NCBI RefSeq assembly: GCF_000247815.1
Contig: NC_021678.1
Coordinates: forward strand, 26,335,062-26,399,061
Source of the DNA: Ficedula albicollis
Taxonomy: Eukaryota; Chordata; Aves; Passeriformes; Muscicapidae
Direction: 5' to 3'
Length of the DNA stretch: 64,000 bases
Part shown: piece after piece, positions 37,171-48,165 of the stretch
How the letters are laid out: the number at the start of each line of letters is the position of its first letter
Numbering within the stretch: the stretch's first letter is position 1
Notes under the pieces: model-generated
The model's input: only the letters and a program-made list of their open reading frames with translations
The model's database searches: none
Told to the model about the DNA's origin: nothing
Made by a program: the position numbers and the translations under genes

Positions 37171-38055
37171 CTTCCTTCCTTCCTTCCTTCCTTCCTTCCT
37201 TCCTTCCTTCCTTCCTTCCTTCCTTCCTTCCTTCCTTCCTTCCTTCCTTCCTTCCTTCCTTCCTTCCTTCCTTCCTTCCTTCCTTCCTTCCTTCCTTCCT
37301 TCCTTCCTTCCTTCCTTCCTTCCTTCCTTCCTTCCTTCCTTCCTTCCTTCCTTCCTTCCTTCCTTCCTTCCTTCCTTCCTTCCTTCCTTCCTTCCTTCCT
37401 TCCTTCCTTCCTTCCTTCCTTCCTTCCTTCCTTCCTTCCTTCCTTCCTTCCTTCCTTCCTTCCTTCCTTCCTTCCTTCCTTCCTTCCTTCCTTCCTTCCT
37501 TCCTTCCTTCCTTCCTTCCTTCCTTCCTTCCTTCCTTCCTTCCTTCCTTCCTTCCTTCCTTCCTTCCTTCCTTCCTTCCTTCCTTCCTTCCTTCCTTCCT
37601 TCCTTCCTTCCTTCCTTCCTTCCTTCCTTCCTTCCTTCCTTCCTTCCTTCCTTCCTTCCTTCCTTCCTTCCTTCCTTCCTTCCTTCCTTCCTTCCTTCCT
37701 TCCTTCCTTCCTTCCTTCCTTCCTTCCTTCCTTCCTTCCTTCCTTCCTTCCTTCCTTCNNNNNNNNNNNNNNNNNNNNNNNNNNNNNNNNNNNNNNNNNN
37801 NNNNNNNNNNNNNNNNNNNNNNNNNNNNNNNNNNNNNNNNNNNNNNNNNNNNNNNNNNNNNNNNNNNNNNNNNNNNNNNNNNNNNNNNNNNNNNNNNNNN
37901 NNNNNNNNNNNNNNNNNNNNNNNNNNNNNNNNNNNNNNNNNNNNNNNNNNNNNNNNNNNNNNNNNNNNNNNNNNNNNNNNNNNNNNNNNNNNNNNNNNNN
38001 NNNNNNNNNNNNNNNNNNNNNNTCCTTCCTTCCTTCCTTCCTTCCTTCCTTCCTT
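37171..38055. repeat. TTCC tetranucleotide array (GGAA on the other strand)
   Basis: The left part (37171-37758) is 588 bases, exactly 147 units, with no interruption. After a block of N, 33 more bases of the same repeat run to 38055. All pyrimidines are on the plus strand and all purines on the minus. Long frames reading Pro-Ser-Phe-Leu repeats arise only because the unit lacks stop codons. Polypyrimidine arrays of this length are unstable and hard to assemble, so the true length is unknown. Confidence 0.97.
37759..38022. other. assembly gap of 264 N inside the TTCC array
   Basis: The gap lies wholly within the array. Continuing the left-hand repeat phase across 264 bases predicts C at 38023, but T is found: the right part is shifted by two bases. 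So either the gap size is only an estimate or the hidden sequence contains an interruption. Confidence 0.97.
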
Positions 38056-39522
38056 TAGAGAAGCTCTACCTGGTTCTTAATTAAAAAACAAATAAATAAA
38101 GGAAAAACCACACTCACACAAAATATCCAACACACACACAAAATAAACACCTAATAAAATCAGCTCAAATCACAGTGATATTTTTAATGACCCAACTCTT
38201 AAACTGGCAAAAGCACTTACACACTTGCCCAGCACTCAGTATCTTAGGAATCTCCTGTATGCCAGCACGACTTGTCACTCAGTGAATGATAAATACATGT
38301 TTAGGTGAAATGCTGGCCAAAGGCCCTTAAAGTAAGGAGATTTCAGCTGCCTTTCTTCAAGGAAGCTCATGACTTCTGCATGGTCACTATTCCTGTGAGA
38401 CATCCCAATTAAAAATAACACAGATGGAGCACTTGGATCTGGGATCTTTTCAATAATTTATGGATCAAACAAAGCCCTTGTTCTTCTTGCCAACAACACA
38501 CCTGTCACAGCAATATTCTAGGTGTCTGAGAACTGGTTTTTTTAAACTTTTTAGGGCTCAAAAACGATGCAGATTTTCCCCCTGGTTTAGTCATTACCAC
38601 TTCAAAATGTATGTTGCTCTTTGTTTTAAATAATAGGACTGAGACCAAAGTTTTAAAAAAGTTTAAAAAGTTGAACAACACTAAGGTTGTTTTCATAACA
38701 TCATTACAGTGTTTAAAATTTTTTGGGGGAAGACAGGTGGAGATATGGATTCTTCATCTGTAAATAACTAGAAAAATGTCATGGATAAAGATCAGGAATT
38801 GGCTCTGGAAATTGTCTTGGTGCTTTCGTTGCATGTCCTGCATTGCACAGTGCTACAAGGTTTGTCAATGATGAGACAAAAATTTTCCTAAATCCTTTCC
38901 TAAGCCAATCCCACTGGCACTAAACTCACCTTTTCCTGGGGCCATGAACAGCTGCTTCTCCTTTGTAGAAGAGAAGGTGGTCCATGAACTGGTTGCAAAC
39001 AACAAACAGGAAAAAGATAAATGCACCACCATACACCACGTGAGAAAAGATGGAAGAAAGTGGAACATATGGAGACACAAAGCTTGTTTTTATTTGGCTG
39101 CAAAGGAAAGCTTCTGACTCAGATGTGTAAGATAGATTGTGTTTTCACTCAATTTTATTTAGGGGTTGTACTGTTTTATTTTTATCCTTCAAAAACTCTG
39201 ATGGGCTGCATATGACTAAGACAGCATCAGATGACTTTGCTTCTCAATGTCATGGCCACGTCAGGGACTGATTTAAAGAACTCAGTAAAACTGCAGGCAA
39301 AATGTTTGGTGATCCTCAGATAAGTATTGGTGTATACATAAACATTTTGGTTCCACGATGCTTAAAGACAAAAACAAACAAAACCTGATTAAAATAAGCA
39401 GGAGTTTTAATTCAAATTTTTCTCTCTGTATTTATTCTGGTTACAGTAAACTTGTAAAAGCAGCTTAAGCTGTGCTTTTAAAGATTATATCTGAGTGCTG
39501 ATATTTTCTAATAAGTTGGAGG
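38056..39522. other. non-coding stretch with minor CA and AAAT runs
   Basis: A few AAAT units (about 38086-38098) and a short CA run (about 38130-38140) follow the array. No gene is recognised in the remainder. Confidence 0.55.
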
Positions 39523-39546
39523 ATAATTGGAGCTGTCACCAATTAT
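39523..39546. promoter_or_regulatory. inverted pair of TAATTG words, 8-base spacer
   Basis: ATAATTGG (39523-39530) and its exact reverse complement CCAATTAT (39539-39546) flank 8 bases. TAATTG/CAATTA is a homeodomain-type core, and more TAAT words follow directly (ATTATTAATCAC) plus CCAATTAA near 39594. This could be a homeodomain-bound regulatory element. AT-rich sequence gives such words by chance, so support is weak. Confidence 0.25.
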
Positions 39547-41848
39547 TATTAATCACACCCTTGGGTAAATGTTTTAACAACAGAAATGTAGGGCCAATTA
39601 AAAAAATAAAAATTGCAACCCTGACACTTTCTTGTCACTGCTGTTAATGATGGCATCGCTGCTAAACTAGCCATTTGGGTCTCCAAATATTTACAGTGTT
39701 TGCTCAAGACTGCAACAAGAAAGCTTGTTCTCCTACTGCAGTAAGAAAAGTTGAAAGTAAAAGAAAATTTTAAAGCTGTCCTGATGTGTAATTGTTGTTA
39801 ATGGATAATGATTTGTCACTGCAAAGTATTTTTAATGTTTCCCATCCTGGTATGATCCATTTCAAGTGTTAGGTTCTTGTGGTGGAAAAAGTAAACTCTT
39901 TCACAAAATTCAGAATTTTTCATACACCCTGAATTCATGTCTTCTTTATTTTCAGAATTTAGTCTTATTTTTAAAAAAGTGTCAGTTGTATGTCAATACA
40001 AAAAGCAAAAAAGGCTTTGAGTCTGTGTAAGCACCACTCAGCAACAACAAAAGCATCTCTATATTATCAACCTCGTGCTCAGCACAAATCCAAAACACAT
40101 CCCCATACCAGCCACAGTGAGGAAAATTAACTCTGCTCCAGCCAAACCCAGCACAACCCCTCACCTAACTCACAGGATACGTGCTCAGGGATTCCCAGAT
40201 CCTGTCACCAGCAGCACATGTGACATTGTGGCACAGCCTGGACTGCTCGGAAAGACCAAGCCCAGCGTTCACAGCCCAGCCCAGCATCAGTTTCTGCAGG
40301 GCTCTGGGCCATGTGCTGAAGGAGTGGTGGCTGTGCCATGCTCTGCCCCTCCCTGGCTGGGGCACACTGGCACACCCAGCGCAGCTGAGCAAACCTCAGG
40401 GCAGCTCTGCTGCTCACAGGGAGCAGGATTTGTCCCACTCACACTCTGCCTGACTCATATTTCCAGTTACACATTGTTCCCATGTAGGGCATGCCTGAAT
40501 TACACAGCTCACAAAACAAAACCAAGCCTAACCCTGGTGTGTGCAGCCCAGGAACACTGTTGTTTCTCCAGGGCAAGAGCTGGCCCAGCCCATGGACCAT
40601 GCCAGTCCATGCACACTTTCCTTCAGTTGGTAGCTCCCAGGGGTCAGCTCAACATCAGCTCCAAAGGCAGAGGTGATGCTGTGACCTCCTCAGCTGTGAC
40701 TTTCCCCACCCAACCCTCTGCTGAACACTGCAGTAATTTCCCTATTTCCAACATTCAGGTATGAGCACGTGCAAAATTCAGACTAGTTAATCTAACATTT
40801 TCATTGCAAATGTCTTCTTGCCCCAGCACCTCTGTTCACTAAAAGCAGGCAGGTTTGCTACCTGATTTCTGTAGGTCTTGGCCCTCTCTCATCCCTTCCC
40901 TTTCTAATACTGAGCAAGACCAGAGCAGTTTCTATTGTAGGAAGCTGTAGTTAAAAGTAAGGGTTGCCTTCTCAGTGTGTGTTTCTGCTAGAAAGACTTA
41001 ACTGCTCTCTGGGGCCAGTTTTTTGCACTGGTGCATATGTATTACTTGTAGTACGAGCAGACCTGGCCAAGCATAGCCTTCCCTGCTGTTAGCTTTCTGT
41101 TTGCATTATGACTTCATTTACTGCTGAAATTAAACCTCTGTGTGTGTGTATGCATGTGAGTTGTGATTTCCCTGGGAATATTAGCAGGGGCTGAAATTCA
41201 AGTGTAACTGTGGAAAGCATTAACTGCCTCAAAACTCCTTTTTCCTTTTCCTTCTCATCCCCTTATCAAGTTCAAATAGTAATCACAGGCAGCATCTCTT
41301 CCTTCCCCCACACAGTGCAAGTCCCAATTCACAGCAGGCCTGCTCCAAAGTCAGTTGAAAGACACCCAAGGATGTGCAGATCCTCTCATTTGGGACTGCC
41401 TATGAGAGATGGAAACTGAGATTAATATATGCTGCTGCTGCTATCACGCTCGTGGCTGCAGCCAGATTTGTGGGGGGAGGCATGAGGCAAGGACAGGAGC
41501 ATCAGAGGTGATCCACCCCCAACTCCTCCAATCTGCAAGAGAAAAAATTTAATAGCCAAGAGTAATGGAGAGGGTACATGGAGCTGATGTGCTGCAAAGA
41601 CACAGTCATGAATCCTGCAAAGCAGCAGAAAGAAAATGCAAAGCATCAGCAGAATAACAACAGGGAATCCTGAAGATCTAAGCCAACGTTTTTAAGCCAA
41701 ATTTATGGATGTGGATGCTGGTCCTCACCTCCACAATGTCAGCTTTGCACTGGAATTACTGACCCTTGTCATCAGGTCCTTGCTTTCTGGAGTAACTGGG
41801 CTTCACAGTAGTCTTTCACTATCCCCTATTTTGCTGGGAAAAAAAAAA
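39547..41848. other. non-coding stretch, GC-rich patch at 40.1-40.7 kb
   Basis: The patch at about 40080-40760 is visibly GC-rich and holds the longest non-repetitive open frame of the window (40075-40764, plus strand, 229 residues) together with opposing frames. It has many Pro, Ser, Ala, Cys and Gln residues, no recognisable domain and no convincing gene structure, so I do not call it a gene. A TG run lies at 41139-41149. Confidence 0.5.
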
Positions 41849-41960
41849 ATCATAGAATCCTAGAATGATTTGAGCTGGAAGGAACCTTTAAAGGTCTTCT
41901 AGTCCAACCCCCAGCAATGAGCAGGGACATCTTCAGCCAGATCAGGTTGCTCATTACTCT
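41849..41960 (-). mobile_element. CR1 LINE 3'-end fragment, minus strand
   Basis: On the minus strand the order is that of an avian CR1 3' end: TGAGCAACCTGATCTGGCTG, GAAGATGTCCCTGCTCATTG, GGGGGTTGGACTAGAAGACC, TTTAAAGGTTCCTTCC and two terminal octamers (ATTCTAGG and ATTCTATG). It is cut off at its 5' side and no coding part remains. An A11 run lies next to its 3' end on the plus strand (41839-41849). The fragment is closely similar to the plus-strand copy at 17518-17614. Confidence 0.92.
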
Positions 41961-42479
41961 ACCGGTGGACATTTGGTCCTCCTCCTCATCTCCAGGAGGT
42001 GTTTTGGAAGGCTCTTAAACTAACAGTGGACATGGATTTCTCTGATACACAGCATGGTACAAATTACAAAGCCTCTGCTGCAAAAGACCCTGCTGAAATC
42101 AATGTTTGAGTGGAGATCAGCTTGCCCTTCCCCCTCCAGGAAATGCAAGTCCTTGTGATACCCAGGAACTCATTTTGGTGTATGTTCCCTCATTCCAAAT
42201 ATTGCAAAGAAAAGGGGGCTGCCTGACCCAGGGGCTGTGAAGCTCCATTTGGATTTGAGAGGCTAAAGGCTCAATCACTTCTTCTCTGCAGTCTCTTCAA
42301 GTGGAAATGAAATTACTTCCCATCCCCCTCTCTATTTAAGAGAATTAATGATGTTTTCTGTCCTGCCTATCTAAAGAGAGCAAATAATTGGAAGAGAATT
42401 GATCTTTTGAAGTAACAACGTCAGCACAGCCTTCCTTCCCCCCCTGCCCCCCACCCCTTCTACCTAATTCTTACTTTGG
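41961..42479. other. non-coding stretch, nothing recognised
   Basis: The CR1 similarity fades just after 41960. The rest shows no repeat family, exon or RNA gene that I recognise. A C-rich patch lies near 42437-42458. Confidence 0.5.
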
Positions 42480-42660
42480 CAGAAGAGAGGTTTATGAAGG
42501 AAATTAGTTTCACCATTTGCATACACCAATATATTTAGCTGGTGGCTGTGCAGGTTCAATTAACTCAACTAACAATATGGGTGAAATTAGGTTATTGGAT
42601 TATACTTGTAGCCAATTAGAGTTGCCATGGTTGAATTACTCCCTTTCTTAACCTTATTTA
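42480..42660. promoter_or_regulatory. possible regulatory element with octamer and TAAT words
   Basis: ATTTGCAT at 42515-42522 is the reverse complement of the POU octamer ATGCAAAT. CCAAT, CAATTA, ATTA and CCAATTAG words follow within 120 bases. This mixture is common in conserved non-coding enhancers. Only conservation or activity data could show that it is one. Confidence 0.22.
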
Positions 42661-44691
42661 AAGTTAAGAAAACATGTTGATGGTGAGACTAGATGGTTTT
42701 GCTCCCTCTGGCTCCAAGAATAAGATATGTCTATTACCCCACAAAACACCTTAGAATCCAAGACAGTGCTCATATGGGCATGGATGTGTTTTATGATCAG
42801 GCACAGCTAAACTTGTGCTTTTGGTCAGATCAAAACTGATGAATGAAGGCAAGCTGAATCCCTTTGTTGTGCTTCTCTGGACTCCTTCCACAGAAAGCAA
42901 AGCTGGAAGATGCACCTATTGTACCCCAATCCCAAATGGGCTCTCCCTGCACAGAACCTGAGGCAGGGCTAGTGTGTATTTCAGCTCCTTAGTGTCAAAC
43001 ACTCATCCCCTACTGATGCAATGTAAACATGACTTCATGTTTTCTTAACAAAGTACACTTCTTTTCATCTCCTGTAAATGGTAAAGGTCATTTGGGTTCA
43101 CAAATCCATTTATCTTTCAAAAGCAGATTTTCCTGATAAAACTAAAGTCCATCCTATTTTCAAGTGCTTCCAAAGGAGAACTAAAGAAAAACTTATTTTC
43201 AGGTTTCAGGTCTTGGGTATATCTGTCCCATATTTCTGACAAGGATTTTGTATTGTTCCACAAAACCTCTCCAACATCAAAGCGTATTTCATGGGTTCTG
43301 CTTAGAAAAGGCCACAGAATATGAGCTCCACAAAAGAAAGCCCTCTCCTGAGAGAAGCTGAAGGCTTTTGGTCCTGTGCAGTGGTGGTGGAGATTTCACA
43401 AAATAAATTGGCCATTTGAAAAGGGGAAACAATTTTTTGGATCAGAGGAACTGTTTCATGGATTAAAAAACAAACTTTACATTGTAGTGCAATGTGGAAT
43501 TTTGAGGAATCTATGAAGGATTTTAGAGTAAAGTGCATTAAATTTGCTTCAGAAGGGAAAACTCCAGTGTGTCTTAAAATGGACCAAACATCTATTTTGT
43601 TAAAAGCATAATCAAGCTTTTCAGTGCTTTCAGAACGAGCAAGTTGGCTGAAACTGTCACAAATGGAGGAAAAACATCAATGCTTTCAAAGTATATACCT
43701 CTCTTGTTCAGCAAATCCTGGCACTTTCTTTTCCAAAAAAACCCACTTATTTTCACTCAGGTCTGTTGAAGGCTGTGTATAAAGCTGTGCCTGCTGACCC
43801 TCCCCAGGAGCTGCCCATGAGGATGATGCCTCAGCTGTGCCTGTCCAGGACTGAGGCTGCAGAGGGGACTCCACCATGCCCTTGGAGAAGCCTTTCCTCG
43901 TCTGCCTGCCAGCAGAAAGGACAGACTTTAGAGGTCAGAAAGGTGCTGGATAGCCCAGACCAGCCCAATGCTGGACAGTCTGTCCTTGCCATGGGCCACT
44001 GGGGCTGTTTGTCCCTGGATCAGCCGCTCAGGATCCATCCTGCCAGAGCAGTGCCCTCACCAGTGATGGACAGGGCCACCAGCAAGGCCACTTCTCCTCC
44101 TCTCCACCACACAAGGCCTTTGTCATCCACAGATGCTAATGGACTGGGAAGCTTCCTGAGACACAAGGGCTCTCATTGTCCCTGGGAAGTGCTTTTGCTT
44201 GTCTTTCCCTTTCAGCTGGACCCAGCTACACCCCAGTTACTTCCCAGACATAATGCTGCCCTTTGTGGCTGTCTCCAGCACCATTTGGGGAATGCTCTGA
44301 AGGGGACAGGCCCAGAGCATGAAATGAAGGGACTGTGTTAGCTGAATTGCCAGGCATTCTGGAGAAAGCCAGGGGCTCCAGTCCTTTCAGAGCTTCACTG
44401 GTTACCTCTTCTCATCTCCTTCCCCTCCAAAGCCTTACCCTCTCCTTCCAACCTCCAGTTACAATATGAGGAGAGTTTTAATCCTGTGCCTAATGCACCT
44501 CCTGCATGCCTCTGAGCTTCCAAGGACGTGAACTTTGTATGTCCTAACTACAGGCAAGCTAGGATTTCTATGCAAACTGGGAAGCCTGTTAAATTGCTCT
44601 TTCCCACTCAGTGGGAGTTTCTGCATTGATGAGGGGACAAAAGCCTCTCTCCTCCTACTGTTTGAGGTTCTCACTGCTCCTGAGGCTGCCA
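42661..44691. other. non-coding stretch, GC-rich patch at 43.8-44.3 kb
   Basis: An open frame of 191 residues (43766-44341, plus strand) runs through a GC-rich patch. It is Pro-, Ser- and Leu-rich with no domain I recognise, and no splice structure supports it. The words GACTAGATGG and CTCCCTCTGGCTCCAAG near 42689-42719 recall a CR1 end, but too weakly to call. Confidence 0.5.
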
Positions 44692-44826
44692 GAACCACTG
44701 CCCTGTCTATCAAACTCTTATGTTCTCCCAGCAAGGAGACGGCACCGCAACACACAGTAGAACCACTGCCCTGTCTATCAAACTCTTATGTCCTCGAACA
44801 AGGAGATGGCACCGCAACACACAGTG
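44692..44826. repeat. 67-68-bp tandem duplication, diverged
   Basis: The units at 44692-44759 and 44760-44826 begin GAACCACTGCCCTGTCTATC and share GGCACCGCAACACACAGT at their ends. The middle differs by several substitutions and one deleted base (TTCTCCCAGCAAGG versus TCCTCGAACAAGG). The higher divergence suggests an older event than the other duplications here. Such units occur in LTR U3 regions, but no LTR could be delimited. Confidence 0.92.
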
Positions 44827-45079
44827 GATCTAGACAGATCCTGCTGTAATATAAGTGCACACTCTGTATATAAATAATGAATGAGGATGCTGTTCCTGGG
44901 AGCAATTCTGCTCCCTTGGTAAGTGAAATGGCTCCAGTGTGATTCAGGGCAAGGAAGAGCACAATCAACCATCCATCTGAAGCACTGACACACAGCACAT
45001 TAACTGGCTAATTGCTTGATTCGTTCTCCTAGATGTTATCTAAAGAGAACATCAAGGACACCAGAGAACCCCTTTATTG
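44827..45079. other. non-coding stretch, nothing recognised
   Basis: A TATATA-type word near 44868 might be a minus-strand TATA box upstream of the 68-bp duplication, which would fit a minus-strand LTR. No ends, poly-A signal or target-site duplication could be found, so I do not call one. Confidence 0.45.
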
Positions 45080-45108
45080 ACTGTTGTTAATAAACAACAG
45101 TTTATTAA
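45080..45108. other. two overlapping perfect 9-bp hairpins
   Basis: ACTGTTGTT (45080-45088) pairs with AACAACAGT (45093-45101) around a 4-base loop. TTAATAAAC (45087-45095) pairs with GTTTATTAA (45100-45108), also around a 4-base loop. The two stems share bases, so only one can form at a time. This is seen directly; any function is unknown. Confidence 0.85.
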
Positions 45109-46461
45109 TCACTCCGTAATGGTTCCTGCAAGAGAATAAAGATAGTGGGAAAATAAAATAAAAGAGGTTTTTTTCCTAAAACCTGACTTGATTCAGCACA
45201 GCTTCATGGGTGCAAGATGTGGTCAGGTGTCCAAATTCGGGCACAGTTTATGAAGAAGTTCTGTTTTTACAAAACCCAGCAGTAACAACTCGTGTTTTCG
45301 ATGTTGAGCTGATCACTGTTTTGGCGGGGGGGGGAAGAAAAGGAAAAAAAGAAGGTTGAAAGAATTTAATTCACTGTTTTCCCAACAAGCCCAGCCTTAC
45401 TCCTTAAAATGAAGCCTGAAGGAGGTAGCATGCTCTTCCAACAGACCTTGGGGAGTACAGGAAGCCTGGGGTGCTCTCTCCTGCTCTTACACTATCCAAA
45501 AAATTCATGTTTTGAGCTTCTTGAAAGCAGAGAGACTGACTTTGTTTTTAACCTCTGCCCAAAAGGAAATGTAGTATGAAAACAGGAGAGTTTGAAAGGT
45601 CTGTAAGAGGGAAGAGAGACAGGTACATTTGGACTCTTCTGTGACTGCCCTTGCCCAACATATGGCACAGGCTCCTGTGTGCTGCCTCCAAGCTCAACTG
45701 ATGGGCACAAAGGTTCTTTTAGTTGCAATGGCACATATATTCTTTTATCAGATGATCTCAGAAGTGAAACACATCACACTTCAACTGTCACACAATTTTT
45801 CATTAGTGTTAGAAAGACTTGGTTAAAGTCAGATGGGAGAGTGACTGAAAGTGGGCACATGGAAAATAGACATCTGGGTCTGCTTTTCTAAGCCTTATCT
45901 GCTGTGAGTAAAGTCCCAGTTTTAGTCCTGCACAGCATTAAGCATTGAAGTATTCAATGGATCTGCGAAGGAATAATAGGAAGTTAGGGGTTGTGAAAGT
46001 TTAATATCCCCCTGCAAGAATAAATGGGACTATTTATTTCCTATTGTGATTTATAGTGCTCCCTTATGTTGGCACTCACACATCATAGACAAGAAGGGAA
46101 AAAAAGGAGATATTAATAAAAAGAGAGGACTCAGATAGAAAACATTTCAGTGGACTTTCAAATGCCTCCTTTATATGAAGTTGCACTATCCAAGGAGAGG
46201 CTTATTGAACAGAACAAGTTGTTAACCTTATACACCCCTTTTTTTTGCATTCTGTGCTCCTCAAGTGTGTCATCCAAGCTGCTTTTCCTGCAATAATAAC
46301 AAGGGTGGTGAACAGCTGGAATATCATATCTCTAGTTCCTTAGACCCTGCATGATGATAACATTTACCAGCATCTTGCTGCTTTTCCCAGAATCTGAACT
46401 GAATTTCTGTGTAGGAAACAGAGTGCACCAATGTGCAGGTCGGGACCTTTCTTGACCCCTA
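45109..46461. other. non-coding stretch, G9 and purine run near 45.3 kb
   Basis: A run of nine or more G followed by A/G-rich sequence lies near 45325-45355. No gene or transposon is recognised. Open frames stay below 85 residues. Confidence 0.55.
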
Positions 46462-46503
46462 CACCACAAGTTGTGGTGACAAGTTGTTCTTGACCACCAC
46501 AAG
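46462..46503. promoter_or_regulatory. cluster of ACCACA (RUNX-type) words, two as a dyad
   Basis: CACCACAA (46462-46469), G, TTGTGGTG (46471-46478) form a perfect dyad, and a third CCACCACAAG word lies at about 46494-46503. ACCACA/TGTGGT is the RUNX core motif. Three in 42 bases is suggestive only; a small duplication would give the same picture, since ACAAGTTGT and ACAAGTTAT recur as well. Confidence 0.25.
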
Positions 46504-48133
46504 TTATTACAGGTAAACATTTGTTTGTTCTGAGCGATGTAGCACCACTCACAGCTGTGAAGCTGTTATGTATTTTGGGATGGGACACCAAGATGACATT
46601 CACAGGCAAAACATGTCTCTCAATCTATGTGGGGGAAAATTACATATGGAAAACTGTATTCAGAACATAGTCAACACCTATGTAAATTGAAGTAAAATTG
46701 GAGTTGTGGTGTCACACCTATTAAAGGAGATCAGGCCTGAGCTTTTTTTCTTCCTTCAATATATATTTATAGAGTACATGTCCCTCCCCAGGGTTTCAAA
46801 ATGATTTACCATTAAATTAGTATCATTATCCTCAGGAGTTAAGTGCTATGAAACTGTGATTATTTACAATGAAATCTGATGCTCTACAAGGTAAAATGAC
46901 ACGCCTGAGGTTCTTGTGAGCCAATTTCATCAACAGAAATGACTCGCTGCAGTCCCAAACCACCTTCTTTGTCAAAATGAACATGAAGTAATTTATGTGT
47001 TTTTTGAAGCATGCAGCCCACTTCAGCCTCAGATCTTTCTTTTTTGTTGTTGTTGAATTGTTCAGAATGATAGGAATTTGCAAACCATAATGTAGTAGAA
47101 AATAGGAGGGAAGGCAGTACCTTTTATGCCCACTATCAGTTGAATAGGACTGTCACTTTATCCAGTACCAGGTGGCTTTTATTTAAATTGCTGAGCATGT
47201 GACTGCTCGATGGGCAGATGGGCAATCCATGTGTTTGTATTATCCAAAGGTAGGCAGTGTATGTCTGTCAGCTCTTTGAATAATTCCTTCTCCAGAAAGG
47301 GAGGCGACAACTGAAAGGAAATTATCACTTTCTAAAGAGAGCCACGGGGCAACTTTAACTCCCACAGGACTCAAAGAGATCAGAGGAACCGGGAAGTGAA
47401 CCGGGATTTCTGGCACTTCCCCCAGCAGATCTCCGTTTTGAGGTTTCTTATTCCCACCCAGGTGTCCAAGAGGCAGGTTGTTTTTTGCAGCACTGCCATT
47501 GACATCACAAACCCTGCCAGACCCAGTCACACACAAACACAAGGTGCAGTGTGTCAGCCTCCTCCCAGCTCGCCTTCCCGGCGGTCAGCCAGCACTGCAC
47601 ACACAGCACCCTCACCCCCTGCCCTGACGAAAGGAGTGGCAACGTTTAAAGGTTTTTAGGTAGGAGCAGCTAAGGAGAAAACTGGATAAAATTCAGGGCA
47701 TGGTTAGCTGCAGCCATGGTAAGAATCCTTGTAATATGGACATACCTGAGGTAGCTTTAATTACCAGCCATCTGTAACAGTGCAGGCCAGAGCTCAGCAG
47801 CAGCTTACTGTAAAATCACAGCACTGTCTGTGTGCATGCTCCTGGCACCTTGGAAACTAATGCTGGTATGTCCAGAGTGCAGAAAGAGATCAAGGCTGAA
47901 AGAAGAGAATGTCTGAATTTGAAAAAGGAATATACAGCATGTTGAAGTGCAGGTAGTATATTTCAAACAGGCTGAAATTTAGGTGATGCTCATTGCAGAA
48001 AGGATTATTTGGGAGCAAATTAGAGCTAAGGTATAGAGAACAGACCACAGAAACCAATCTTGCAGTAGGAGGGGGATAGAAGAAGTGACTCAGGACAACC
48101 TCCACAAGAAGCCAGAGATCACATCTGGCCAGT
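46504..48133. other. non-coding stretch, nothing recognised
   Basis: Open frames reach 100 residues (47240-47542, minus strand) and overlap plus-strand frames. A few CpG words occur near 47570-47585, but they do not form a CpG island. Confidence 0.5.
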
Positions 48134-48165
48134 CATTATTTATTTTTTATTTTATTTTATTATAA
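48134..48165. repeat. TTTTA-type AT-rich simple repeat
   Basis: An imperfect run of TTTTA/TATTT units lies within AT-rich sequence. This is a short simple repeat. Confidence 0.7.

Noticed and set aside
37112..38080. Long frames of Pro-Ser-Phe-Leu repeats
   Set aside because: They are a translation of the TTCC microsatellite and the N gap, not a gene.
40075..40764. Plus-strand open frame of 229 residues
   Set aside because: It lies in a GC-rich patch with opposing frames, has no recognisable domain or low-CpG-to-CpG promoter context, and its composition (Pro, Ser, Ala, Cys) is that of translated non-coding GC-rich DNA.
42685..42725. GACTAGATGG and CTCCCTCTGGCTCC words resembling an old CR1 end
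   Set aside because: Too short and too diverged, with no terminal octamer.
43766..44341. Plus-strand open frame of 191 residues
   Set aside because: No known family, Pro/Ser/Leu-rich, GC-rich patch, no supporting splice or promoter structure.
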